Part shown: positions 23,775 to 35,805 of the stretch, piece after piece
Numbering within the stretch: position 1 is the first letter of the stretch
Layout: each line of letters opens with the position of its first letter
DNA from: Marsupella aquatica
Taxonomy: Eukaryota; Marchantiophyta
Length of the DNA: 64,000 nucleotides
NCBI GenBank assembly: GCA_973895155.1
Contig: OZ316895.1
Coordinates: 6,758,001-6,822,000 of the forward strand
Reading direction: 5' to 3'
Translations under genes and position numbers: made by a program
Notes under the pieces: generated by a model
Told to the model about the DNA's origin: nothing
The model's database searches: none
What the model saw: only the letters and a program-made list of their open reading frames with translations

Positions 23775-26700
23775 GCTTGAAGATTTCAGTCCCTCTTGCT
23801 GATGTGGGACATTTCTGGATTCACGTCGCGTTTTGAGACGACGGTGCCTCTGCATTGACCTGGGAGACTAGAAACCAATGACGGAGAGCCTTGGGGAGCC
23901 TTTGATCTAATTAAACTGTCACTTGCATCCAACAAATTGCAGACTCTGTTGCAGAAAATTGGAACAACGTACACCTATCTATTCCAGAACCACCATTACT
24001 ATCCAAATTCTCTGTTGCAAACCTCGGGCCTGATCGAGATCATTACCTTTTCAATCTCTCACCACACTGAATATACATTGAGGTTTGATAATCATCTAGA
24101 AGCTCATGGCGATATCCTTTCCATAATCCCTCAATCAGTCCAAGGCCAGACCATGCTGTAACTAGGCATAGGGTTTTTGGAGACCTATACTTGTCGGCAT
24201 TATTTATCGTCTTGTGATTTTGATAGCAGGTCCATTTTCGGTTATCCAATTGTTCATTCATATGAGGATCTGATCGAGTAATGGTGGACCAATAACTTTC
24301 AATCCAATCGACGCGTCTTTTGGCAGAATATCATAGATCTTCAAGGACTTCAGTTTTCAGTCGCTGGAGATTCATTCATAAAGTAACCACGCTTCACGAG
24401 GATGAATAATGTGAAGCACTGTGATCTCCCCCGATTGCTAGTAACAAGATCTCGATCAAAAAAAGTACCTTGAAGAAATACTGCATCACTCGGGGTCCAC
24501 CTAATTCCGAATCCACAACACCAATTATATTGTCAATCAACACAAACTGTAACAAGTTTGACGTCGAGAAATCTAGTGGAAACTGTCGCTCAGTTCCTAG
24601 CGATGAGATAGTAGCTAAGAGCTCAACGACAATTCGTAGGATTCTGCTGATGCTAATTGAACTCGGTGATTTAAAAGACGTCCACGATGAATAGATTGCT
24701 CCCGTTCTCCGCTCGACAACTTTACAGAAAGTGTTGAAAGAGGAATGGGAATGCTGCAAATGCAGGCGACGAGCAGCAGGAGCGGCAAGAGGAGGCGGGG
24801 TCTGGGGATTTGAAGCAGCTAGAAACTTCGTAGAGTCGATAGTGTTACGGGGAGAAACTAACCTGAGGACGCATGGCTCTGTTGGCGAAGAAGTGGGACG
24901 CCGGGAAGGCTAGAACGGCACTGACCTTGCACCGGGTTCGTGTATACAATATCTGGCGATAGAGGACCTTCATGAAGGAAAAATGCACATTCATCTCGTG
25001 AAACCAGTTTCGGGGGAGAATGTCACTATGAAAAGCGTGGGAGTTGTATGTAAGCTAAAACAGAAACTCACATCAAAATATCTTTGGTCTTTGGTCTCGA
25101 GTCTATTTTCAGGACAAAAAGTGACCCTCCACTTTGTTTGGAACAAGAAATGGCACTCCAGTTTGCTTTGCCTTGGTGAAAAAAGTGACAAGTGCCCCCA
25201 CTTCTTGTCAAGCCACCCTCAACCCCAATCTGCAAAGCATCTCCACCGGTGGCCCAAGCTAAGATTTTTGGATCCACCAGGGCATTTCTGGGAAGAGTGT
25301 TGCAAAAACTGTAGTGAAAAGTCAGGTTGAGCTATAGATGGCGAGGCTACAAGCGGCAACCGACGGGCAAATGGCAATAGTGGAGAAGGGCTAAACTAAA
25401 GAACTAACGAGTAGCATTAAATGACAAGCATGAGCTACGACAAAAATCAGCTTACAGTCGAACTAATTACTGAACTAAATATCTTTGGGTAACTCAGGTC
25501 ATTTTACCAACAATGAGAAACTTGCGAGCACTTTAAAGTGGCAAGTTTCTTACTCAGAAAAAGACTACCTTATGCCTCGCATCGACTGTACAACAGGAGT
25601 CCTTGATTTCATTTAACACTAGTTTCTAAAATTGCACAGGACTGGCAAACAGATTTTAGGGTCAGGACTGATTGAGATTACGTTTCCCTGGAGGTAAGCT
25701 CGACTGCAATCCCGCTGACAAAATTAGTTGGTCCAGAGGCCATCCGGTTTCCAAAGAGGATGAAACTTTGTGTGGATTCATGGTCTAGTAATTTGAACTT
25801 CCAATCGAAGGGTTTGAAATGCTTTCGATGTACTCACCAAATTGGAATGCGTGTTGAATTACTTTGCCAGGTCAGTACCAACCTCAAGGTGCAACGAATG
25901 TGAAACGAGTGTCACTGGGCGATATATGTGAGGTCTCTAACATTTACGATACAATCTTTTTCCTTTCCACTTGGCTAGTATCAGTAAGTATGTCGTTCGT
26001 TTTGACTCGAAAAAACCAATTGAATTACATTCAAAAGGCCAGCATAGCGTTGGACCAAGAATCACAATTATTTCGTCTGTGAGGTCTGACATATAGTTAA
26101 TCCCATGATCATCGCTACTCCAGACTATAAATTCGACAATGTCAATGTCAAGGGCTGTTGCATGACTATTTGAGTTCCACATGTTCAGTCTGTATATCTC
26201 GAGTTTTATTAATCGAATATAATAGTGAAGACTATTCATTACATTTGCAGAAAGTAGCCCAATTGAAAATTGAATTGTTCAAGAAGCCACATCTTCAGCT
26301 GATGTCTTCCTCTTGATCGAAGGGTTTGAATGTGAATTCGCACGGAGTAGTCCTGTAATCGCTTCGTCGACGCTCATCCTTACCTACAGTAGTTATAACC
26401 CAGCCCACTATATCCATCCATAGTCAACTATCTTCGCCCTCTGAGGTCCACCGTCTCAATCAGAAACTGCAGACAAGTATATGGCTCTCAATCGGGCTCT
26501 TCATTGCATGTTCAAGTATATCCTTTACAATACGGAATTGGCGATGATTTTTATCACCCGAGGTACAAATTGCAGGGGCAGATGCGTTCCAACTTTGATT
26601 AGCACACCAAAGTAAGTCGTGGCCTCTTACAGTGTGATCGTCATCGGAGAGAATCTTCACACTAGCGCAGACAGGGCCGGATGGGGTCCCAGCTCGTCGG

Positions 26701-27600
26701 TTTCCGAATCGATCAGGGGACAGACGCCGGCACGGCAGGCAGGACCTTTCAACGATCGGATATTCGGATCCAGGCTAGGCGCAGCTCGGGCACGTCCCCA
26801 CTCATTTCCAGACGTAGGTATTGTTAATATCGATGATTCATGTTCGTCCTTGCAGCAACATCCAGTTTCGTCAACACATCCAGTTTCGTCTGTTTCAGCA
26901 ATTTTCAACATGCCTTGTCATTCAGTGCGTTTCACATGCATAACTGAAAACAACTGAAACAACTGACGGCGGACTGCATGAGTGTGGAGACTGGACACTG
27001 GAGACGCGCCAACGTCATGACAATTTTTTTGCACACTCAAGAGTCAAGACGGCTGCTACCACAGCGGAAATGCAGAATCATTCTACGTCCTCCATTTTCT
27101 CACAGATTTTTGCGCCGTGGAGAGTGGGTCACTGTAACTCTGTCGGAAGTATGAGGCCATAAGCCACGTCGTACACCAATTTTTAGAGGTTGAATGTTCT
27201 GGAAATCTCTGCCAGTGCCTGGTGGGTCTTCCTCCATGTCACAGCACAACATCAACCTCTTTCCACGCTTCTGCGCCTCCAGTGCATTCCGTAGATGATC
27301 CCGTTAGCAAGGCCCACAACTTCTTAAAAATCAATCAATCATCAATCCAGTTCTGGCTTTGCTTGCCCGGCCAGCAGGACTGGTCACACATCCAGTGGTC
27401 CACAATAATAGGTACGTAGCACCAGCCAGGTCAGCAGGAAATGGAGCAAGTTCCTGGATCCTCTTTAGTGCACAGACGCGTGCATGCGAGCACGACACCA
27501 AGTTTTAATGTATTTATCGTCCCACAAACACCTAAAGCGAGAGCGGTGCTCTTTGCCAGTCTCCGTGTTCAATAAATTGAAACTTCCCGTGTGCTGCAGA
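23775..27600. other. Intergenic stretch, no supported gene
   Basis: A minus-strand frame at 24759-24394 (121 residues) is hydrophobic in its C-terminal half but unrecognised. At about 25192-25222 there is a solo, diverged copy of the MITE terminus seen at 56.5 kb (gtgcccccacttcttgtcaagccaccctc). The start of the stretch is probably the promoter of the repeat-protein gene. Confidence 0.4.
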
Positions 27601-27607
27601 TACCAGA

Positions 27608-27960
27608 TACAATACAGTCGTATTTTTAGTAGCGTTTGTATCGTATCTGTACACAGAGCTGTACTTTCTACACAAACGACTGTACGGATATCCGTGTTCT
27701 GTACGTAGGTACAGTCGTATTTTTGGTAGCCTCTATGCCGTATCTGAATACAGAACTGTACATGCGTCACAAAAGACTGTACGGGTATTGGTTTGAATTG
27801 TAAGAGTTATTGTAATTTGTACGCTTTAGAAGATAGATACAGTCGTTTGTTTTGTTGCCTGGTTACCTTATCTATACAGAAATGTACGGATATGATTTTT
27901 CTGTACTGTATAGTATCTGTATAGGGCTGTTACAATACTTTGCTTGCTGTATAGTGTGTA
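27608..27960. repeat. Tandem repeats carrying inverted TACAGTCGT / ACGACTGTA motifs
   Basis: 'tacagtcgtattttt' at about 27613 recurs at 27710, and 'tacagtcgtttg' at 27838. Between them stand 'acgactgtacgg' and 'agactgtacggg', the reverse complement. Each unit can fold on itself. Spacing is about 97, then 128 bases, so the units are diverged. No coding content. Confidence 0.7.
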
Positions 27961-28084
27961 CATTTCTATTGTATACATAGATGCATTAATATATGGAGTC
28001 TTTCCTGACCTGGGCTTTTTTCTTTTCTTGAAAGGAGCACTTTACTTATGTAAAAAGTAAAACCCAATAAAACTACCGGGAGTA

Positions 28085-28140
28085 AAAGGCCAGATCACAT
28101 GCGATCGAAAGGCCAGATCACATGCGATCGAAAGGCCAGA
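28085..28140. repeat. 23-bp direct repeat, 2.4 copies
   Basis: The unit beginning AAAGGCCAGATCACATGCGA is repeated exactly at 28085 and 28108, followed by a partial third copy at 28131-28140. Each unit contains the palindrome-like CATGCGATCG. Confidence 0.9.
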
Positions 28141-28144
28141 AGAC

Positions 28145-29970
28145 CACCCAGAGACCAAAAACAGTCAGTCACGAGGGTACACTCCTGACCTGGGCTGGGA
28201 GAGACCAGGCCAGGTCAAGCAGGTTTCATGGACCGCCGTTGCTGACATTTGGGATGGCTCCGGGGTGGGGTTAGATAACAAGGTTAGAGAACATGGTTTC
28301 AAGTGGGTGTGGGGTTTGCATCATGAATCTTCATTGAACTACTTCATCAGGCCCTAAGTGGTTGAGGTGGAAAATAAGAGTGGATGGTTTGTGCTCCCAG
28401 CCAGTCCCCATTAGAAACTTGAGGGGTTGCCCCGAAACAAAAGAAACAAAAGGCTCATGTTTGTGATATGTCCATAGGCTAGGCACTTAGTTTTCACTTT
28501 GTAATTTTTTGTGCTTGAAAAGAATGCAAAGAACAGTTTTGGATTAGGGATGAAAATATCCAAACTTTACTAGAAACTTTACTAGAAATAGGATGAAAAA
28601 ATCTTTTAGGCCTTTAAGTCCCTTAATACCCAGTTACCAGAGCATTATGGGTATTAATGGCCCCTCAAAACGCAACCTGAACTCCTTAGTTCTTGAGATT
28701 TTTGCAATATGTACTCTAACGTAATCCAGTCATTACCAATCCCGGTTTGGGCCTGACCTGTGCAGATGATTAATTATTTTACATTCAGTAAATAAGACCA
28801 CCAAAGTATTATTCACTTATTTTTTTAGTTCTCAAAATAATGTATAGTTACACTGAAAAGTAAGTGCTCGCATCAAAATCAGCATGCCTTTTCATAGTTC
28901 ACATCAACATCCTTAAAACATTCTTAAAATTTGAGTCACATATTTCTTCCCATGTTTTCCCAAGCGCACCATACTGTTCTGTCAATTAGCTCCAAATTTT
29001 TAATAACTAATTAATAGTCAGGCTAACCTGGATGGCACTCGGGAAGTAATCAGTCTATTAAGGGTGAAGAGTATATTTCAAACTGCAAGACAGCAGACGC
29101 CAATCCAGAGGAGATGCAAAAAACTCAAAGCAAAGGGTGTAATCAAGAGCCTAAAATCAACCCAAATCACAGGGTGTAACCGGGGGTGTAACCAAGGAGT
29201 CAGAAAGCCCTAAGGGACCCTGGTAGAGTCTAGCCACAGCAAAAACAACTACGAACAGAAAACCTACAAAGAATGGGAAATGAACGAGATATTCTTGATG
29301 GACCCCAAAAAGGAGAATCTTTACTTGATGGACCCCATGAGTGATCCATACTCTTGATAGACCTTAAATGAACGGTCCTCAAATCTCGTGGCGCCTCATA
29401 GGGTCCATAAAGTAACACTTCTCAGTTAAGGGGTCCATCTAGTATCTTTCTCGGAAATGAACAGTGCCACTCCGGAGCTCGAGGGAGCCAAGGGGGACGG
29501 GGGCGTTCCCGGCCTTTGGTAGTTTGGGACGCGGGATGGGCGAGGCGAGGAGGAGTCGGATTCGAAAGTGGGTTTCATGGCAGAACTCCGTTGGCTGGGG
29601 CAGTTGGAGGGACCGTAGGGAAATCCGTGGGCAGTCGGGGGACAGACGATTGTACGCATGGACGTCCGGTCCGATCTGGTCTGGTCTGTTTGCGTCCGAT
29701 GAAAGAAGACATGATCCGGGGAATATACAGGCCTCGTCGAATGAATGGCATAATGCGGCGAATATCCGGAGCGCCGAAGCAGAGCGTCGTCTCGTGTGTC
29801 AGGCACTCTGATCGCGCCCATCAGTCTCGTTTCTTCAATTCGCGACAATCGAAAAGCTCACCAACGACCGACACAGAGACTAGAGAGAGACAGAGGACAT
29901 TCAGAGACATTTCAGAGAAGCGGAACACGAAGGAGGAACACCGAGCCCGTACGTGAGCTCTGCAATCTTC
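28145..29970. other. Intergenic stretch upstream of the phosphodiesterase gene
   Basis: At about 28.61-28.68 kb there is an inverted, diverged relative of the 45.37-kb Tourist-like MITE. 'cttgatggacccca' occurs twice near 29.29-29.34 kb. GC content rises after 29.45 kb, consistent with the promoter and 5' leader of the next gene. No gene supported. Confidence 0.4.
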
Positions 29971-30355
29971 GCTCTCGATGCCAATACTGCAGCAAATTCA
30001 ATGTGCCCATAGCCAGCCACCGCGTTGTGCGCTTTGGACTTTTTCTTCGGCGTCGGGTAGATCAGCCGCAGCAGCAGCGGGAGCAGCGGGAGCATCATGG
30101 CGCCCGTTATTCAGATCGAGCAGTGTTCGGGATCCTGTTGCGACGGGAAGGGGGAGGCTACATTCGAAAGGGGGGACGCAATCGGTTGCGCAATCTTTGT
30201 TGCAAGGAGGATTGATTCGTAACGACGGCTTTGGTCTGCGCGTAGCAGTTGGAGGGGAATTGGAAACTGCTGCCGGGGGGTGGTGCGGTCTTAGATCGGA
30301 GGGAAGGAGGCGTCAGGACACTTTGATTGAAGGGGGAAGTTTAATTGATCGTAAA

Positions 30356-33242
30356 ATGGCTGCATCTAAACTCGGTGAGTTCTCTACCTTGCGATAGGAG
30401 TACAACTTGTGTCGTTCGGGTTGATCGGTTTTTCTTGTAGATTTGGGTGGAGATGATATGTCAGGGACGTTCTATTAATTCTTTCGGGTTATGTTTCGAT
30501 CTTACATGGATAAAGATGGAGTGATGCTAGGGGCGGGGCTGGAGTGCGGACATAGATGGGGAATTTATAGTTTTACTGAAAAAATGTCTTCTATTCTGTT
30601 AACAGCTTTACCTGTTCTCTACAAATTGGATTCAATTCCAAATGATGTGCCGGTTGGTGCCACTGCGGCGGACAGTATGCGTGCAGGTCTGTAAATCATA
30701 AGTTCGTCTTGTAACTACTAGTGCAGCAGTTTCTACTACTGTTCTTTTGAAAGCTGTCCCACCATTGCATTTAGGATGGAGTGGACCAATAGAATCGCTT
30801 CTAGATGGCGTACGTGTGTTGGATTCCACGAGTCAAATTGTTTTTGGTTCCGAAGTTGCATGCGATTTGTTTTGGGGGGAAAAGTTTCGTGATTTGTCAC
30901 TGACTGGCGGAGACGTCAGGTTGGTGGTTTCAGCATACGAAGCAGTTGTGATGGTTTTTTACTACTCCAAATTCCACGCGCTTCATTCGTGCCCTTCATA
31001 ACCGTCAAGTCATAGGCCTACCCCGCGAGTGACGTATACGTATTCGGGATTAGCTTCTCTCGTTCTGACAGCTGTTTGATGATGCTGCTCTCGGTGCAGA
31101 TGCCAAGCGGAACAGTGCGCTCATTGTCGTGGGCCATCGCGGGTGCGGAAAGAACAACGCACTTTCTATAGGCGACGTTCCTGGCACCAGATTGTCAGTG
31201 ACCGAGAATACCATCCGATCATTCAATCTGGCTGCAAGCAATGGTGCAGACTATGCCGAGTTTGATGTGCAGGTAATCTGTTTATTCTCGCTAATGATTT
31301 GTCATCCACACATGCATCTAGTATGCAACCCTTCTGGAAAAGCTACATCGAAAAGGGCCATGGCAGTGTCAGGCGGGAAAAGGATTTGAGTGTTTTACAA
31401 TGTAAGTGAGGCGTACGTCATTGTGAAATTATTAGGAATTTTGCTGAATTTAGTCGCTCGACAATTAACGCTGAATGTGTCACTTTCCAGGTGACGAAGG
31501 ATGGTCATCCTGTAATTTTCCACGATGACCTCATTCTATCTGAAGGCCAGGTCTGCTTTTCTGCGTTCGACGCTCAATATGATCCCTCGTTTTAAAGTCC
31601 GATCTTGGTACCATTTAGAATTGATCTGATCATATATGCAACCATATACTACCAGGTCACAATTGCAGATGAGGAGTGGGCACATTAGATGCATGCTATA
31701 TTCGGACTTTGCGATGTCCTGAGGGCTTGATCTATTTTCAACTTTTTCAGGCTAGTAAAATCGGAGACCTGACTCTGGAAGAATTCTTGGCCTTCGGACC
31801 TCAGAAGGATGGGAAGGTATGGCTCATGCATGAATTGACAATATTCTTCATTTTCAAGTAACTCAAGTTCAGATCTTTGCCTGTCATGGCCGCTTGTATT
31901 TGTTGAAGCGGAGAAGACGTCTAGTTGTATGTACATGGAAGGTGATGTGAGCTAGATCTTGGTTCATTTGTTTGTTCAGGCCGGAAAGAGCTTGGTCAGA
32001 AGGCAGAAGGATGGGACGGTTAAACCTTGGGTTTCCACTTTGGAAGACTCCCTCTGTTCGTTGAAGGACGCATTTGAGTTGGTGGAGCCAACTATGGGAT
32101 TTAACATTGAGGTCAAGTTTCACGATACGGATGAGACTCCCGAGCACGAACTGAGACGCGTCATCTCCGCGGTCCTAGCGGTATTTTTCTTGACTTTTCT
32201 AGTTTCGTTACATACACTTGCATCAATAAGAGACGGCGTGGTTTCTTACCAGTGCCCTGGCGGGTGCCCTGGTTAATCAGATGAGAATTATGTGGTAAAC
32301 CCTGACTGAGACCAGAGTGATCTGGAATGTCGTGGCTTGTGTGATTGCTCACTCAGCAATGATTGCGTTCAGGATCTGGAGAACTACGCTTATGGCCGCA
32401 CTATCTATTTCTCGAGTTATCATCCCGATGCGGCGATCCTTCTACGGCGGGAACAAAACACTTACCCGGTAACTGATTCTACCACTTCTCAAATTGCCGA
32501 GGCCACTCATCCGTCGGCTCCATGACCAGCATCAACCTTTTTTTCTCATCAATTCGATCGATAAAACCTGGCTACGGTCTAATTTTAGGAGTATCTGTAT
32601 TTGTAGGTGCTCATGCTCACAAACGGCGGAGTAGAACACAATCACTCAGACCCACGCAGGAATTCGGTGGAAGCTGCCATCGACGTATGCCTTCAAAGTA
32701 AGTCTCGGCTGTCCTAACGTCTCAACGCTTGACAATCTGGGATTGGCGTAATTCTTTTTCTGTCAGCCATAGCGAAATTGCACGTTTTCCTTACGATTAA
32801 TTATGCCATGCACCTTCGTGCTCAGACGGACTTCAAGGTATCGTCTCCGAAGTCTTGGCGATCCTGGAGAAACCTGAACTAGCGTCACAAGTCAAAAATG
32901 CGGGGCTTTCCCTTTTCACCTACGGTGACATGAAGTAAGTTTCTACTTCTATAAAGTTCGTTTCGAACTGAAGTACTTGAGCTGAAGTACAATGGAATTC
33001 CTTCCTTCATGTATATATGTCCGAAAAGAGTTCTAACGATGTCAGCGTCTCTTTCGTTTTGCAGCAACGTGGCGGAGGCTATTGTACAGCAATATAACCT
33101 GAATGTGGACGGGGTTATAGTGGACTGTGTGCGGGAGATAGTGACAGCTTCTCGAACCCTGCACGCTCTCCTAAATTTTGTCCAGCCCGATTGGTCCAAG
33201 TTCCTTGAACCAGGAACTCCGAGAGATATGAAAGTTCAGTAG
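30356..33242 (+). CDS. Glycerophosphodiester phosphodiesterase (GDPD1-like)
   Basis: Hydrolyses glycerophosphodiesters from phospholipid breakdown to glycerol-3-phosphate and an alcohol. Nine exons encode 330 residues: 30356-30374, 31100-31272, 31491-31550, 31751-31816, 31980-32180, 32373-32468, 32607-32697, 32826-32934 and 33065-33242. All have GT/AG junctions and continuous phase. Catalytic signature: VGHRG (H19, R20), EFDVQ (E60, D62), IFHDD (H75) and GFNIEVK (E150, K152). Later blocks YFSSYHPDA, LTNGG and GLQGIVSEV are typical of plant GDPD1-3, and length is normal. Exon 1 holds only six codons. An in-frame upstream ATG at 29978 would add about 126 Arg/Ser/Gly-rich residues, a possible organelle-targeting extension; I list the shorter form. 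Confidence 0.93.
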
Positions 33243-33244
33243 AA

Positions 33245-34855
33245 TGATTAATTCTTTTACGGAGTCTCTAGAGCTCCAGGCAAGAAGGCGACCGGTCGAT
33301 CGACTTACTTTACTACTCGTCGCCACATCGGCAATTTTTTCCAGTTGGGGGAATTCAAATACCTGGGGACTTGAACCCAGACAATTGAATAATGTCTGCT
33401 GCTGAGTGTACATAATTACATGGATAGCCAGCCAGGAGGAGTCTACCTGGCAAAAGCCCGGACGCTATTACTACTGTAATCGGGATTTGTCCCGAGAATG
33501 TACGCGTTCCCCATTCTTTTGTAAATTAATACAGCGACGTACGTGCACTGACTTATTTGTCAAGGGGTTTATATTCTTCTCTCCTCTCCGATCCGATCTA
33601 TTGGCTATTCCTTGTTGTGTGTTTTTTCTGGAATGATTTGTCTTCCTCGCCGGTTCATAGCTTTGGGCCAACGCCTAGATACTGCCAAGAGACCAATGCA
33701 CCACAGATTTCTTTATCGCCTTGAAATCAAAAGACCTTCGCACCACGAAAGACCTATACTCACCTTGAATTGTAAATTGTAGACCCCAGAAGTTCTCTTC
33801 ATCATGAGATATGAATCTGTGATGGATAAAGTGCATCACTTCAGAAGAGTCAGCACTCGTGAAAGCAGGAGTGCTTTACTCGACTCGTCCAGATATCCCG
33901 TTGTAGTATCCCCCAATATGATGGGAGTGTAAGACCCCTAAAACCCTGCCTTGAGGCACCTTTCCCCCATTGATCGGATCTAGTCCCTCAAGTGCATCTT
34001 ACTATAGGGTTTTTGTGTTTTAGTGGGGCCTAGGAGGGCAGCTGTCCTAGACTCTGGTTCGGGTTTTGCTCACTTTCGTCTCTTAGGCTCTGGCTCCATA
34101 GAGTATTTGGAAATCCTGTTTAATTGAAACTTACAAACAAGCTGAAGGAAAATGATTGGGCTTCAAGGACTTCAATGGTTGTAATAGATGTAGTTAGGGA
34201 GTCTGACTCTAGACTTCTCGAGAGCCCTAAACTTTGAAGAAGTGAAGTCTTCCTCCAGAAGGTTAAACCAATACTTCCCTTAGCAACAATTGTAGTTCTT
34301 CTGTGATGAGACAAAATTGTAGGTTACAACTCATCAGCTAATTGTAACCAGACGACCCTTTTAAACACGACTTCTTCGTACCTGGGAAAAAAGATTACAT
34401 TGGCCGAAAGGAACAGCCTTAGCTGTCACCGTTCGATGTGGGTGGGGCAAGCTCGTTTAATTCTGGAACTCTGCTATGCACTGGTTGAGCAACAAGATCA
34501 ACTTGAGGATTCTTGTCTAAGTTCTCTCGTCGGGTTTGAGCTCGGGTTGAGGGATCTGTTACTCTCCAGCGGATGAGGTTCTGGTGGCATAAGTGGCTCT
34601 ACTAAGGGGTCCCAAAGTTATACTTTTCAGAGTCCATAACTCTTGGTTGACGGTTACAGGACACAAAAATGGTGGTCATTAGCTTGTTGGCTGTAACTAA
34701 AGAAGATAAGCCATGACTGTAACAAAAATGGACACGTTTGGCAAAACAATTTGAAGAAAACATCCGATCTTTAGAAAAATGCTTACAGCCAGCTAATGCT
34801 TGTTCCGGAAGAAGTCATTACCATAAGAATAGAGGCTTGAGAAACCTTACGATAC
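33245..34855. other. Intergenic stretch between convergent genes
   Basis: Lies between the ends of the phosphodiesterase (+) and ZMYND15-like (-) genes and likely includes both 3' untranslated regions. No gene or clear transposon ends found. Confidence 0.45.
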
Positions 34856-34859
34856 ATTC

Positions 34860-35805
34860 ATATTTTATAGAGCAAGGTCCAATTCCGATGATCAAAACAT
34901 CTGTGCTAACCAATAGAGCTTGCTCTATTTAGTTGATAAGTTCACATTTCCACACGGAAGCAACAACGCCGTCTGTTATGCTATTCGTCACTCAAACTTT
35001 CCCTTCTCAAGCTCAATGCAGTGCAGAAGACGGAAAATCCAATCGGGCTTCACTTATTAGTTGCAGAGAGGTCAATTTATGCCGAACATGAAGCAATTGG
35101 AGTATGTTGGGAGATTCAGAAGCTTGTCTTCGACAGAAAACGGTTGCCGGAAAGGATTTGGTTGAACCTATACCAATGCAGAGAAAGTGTCAATAAGGAC
35201 CATGCAACGACAGAGTCTAAATCTAAGTACCAAAGAAGATGCACATTTACGTCAAATTTGAAGAAATCTATCTCAATTGACCTTCGTGCTCTCAGATTCA
35301 AATCTTTAGAGCAATTTTAGAAACATTGCTAGACATTTAAATCTTGGCATTTTGAATTGCTCCCCTGCTCATCAAAAGCAAATTTCGCCCAAACTTCTTA
35401 CAGGATATGTAAGCATTTGTGGATGTCCCAACGATAAAGCGCAGGCAGCTAAGACCGCAGCCTCTTCACAGTAATCCGTAAATATAGCAGGTGTTTTTTC
35501 ACTACATAAGAGCTTCTGCAACACGGAGACGACCATTACTCATCGATTGGATGAAAAGTGCAACTTACTGGTGAGAGCGAAAAAGATACAACCCAAGAAA
35601 AAGCGAGTCAGCCACGTACAATAGTTGGTTGCCAGCTGGGGAAGGCAGCAAGTCCAGCGTTTGGAGCTAGAACAAAGTCCGGAGCGGAACCCTGCAATTA
35701 CATGTCACCCAACTGAGACTCAGAGAGATTCCAGGTCTGGTAAGCAAAGCGCACCGTAGCAGCGCTTCACTCTAATAAGAGAACCTCCGGTATAGCTTCC
35801 ACGAC
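34860..35805. repeat. Arm 1 of an inverted segmental duplication
   Basis: This arm carries the last three exons and 3' flank of the ZMYND15-like gene. Its reverse complement matches 39735-40610 throughout. Matching blocks include 'gaagctatacc.gaggtt..c.ttattagagtg' before exon 10, 'catgtaattgcagg', exon 10, exon 11 ends, exon 12, 'ggcataaattgacctctctg' and 'gagcaagct....ttagttag'. Identity is obvious but not complete, so it is not recent. Confidence 0.9.

Noticed and set aside
24394-24759. 121-codon minus frame with hydrophobic C-terminal half
   Set aside because: No homology recognised and no flanking exons or splice sites that extend it.
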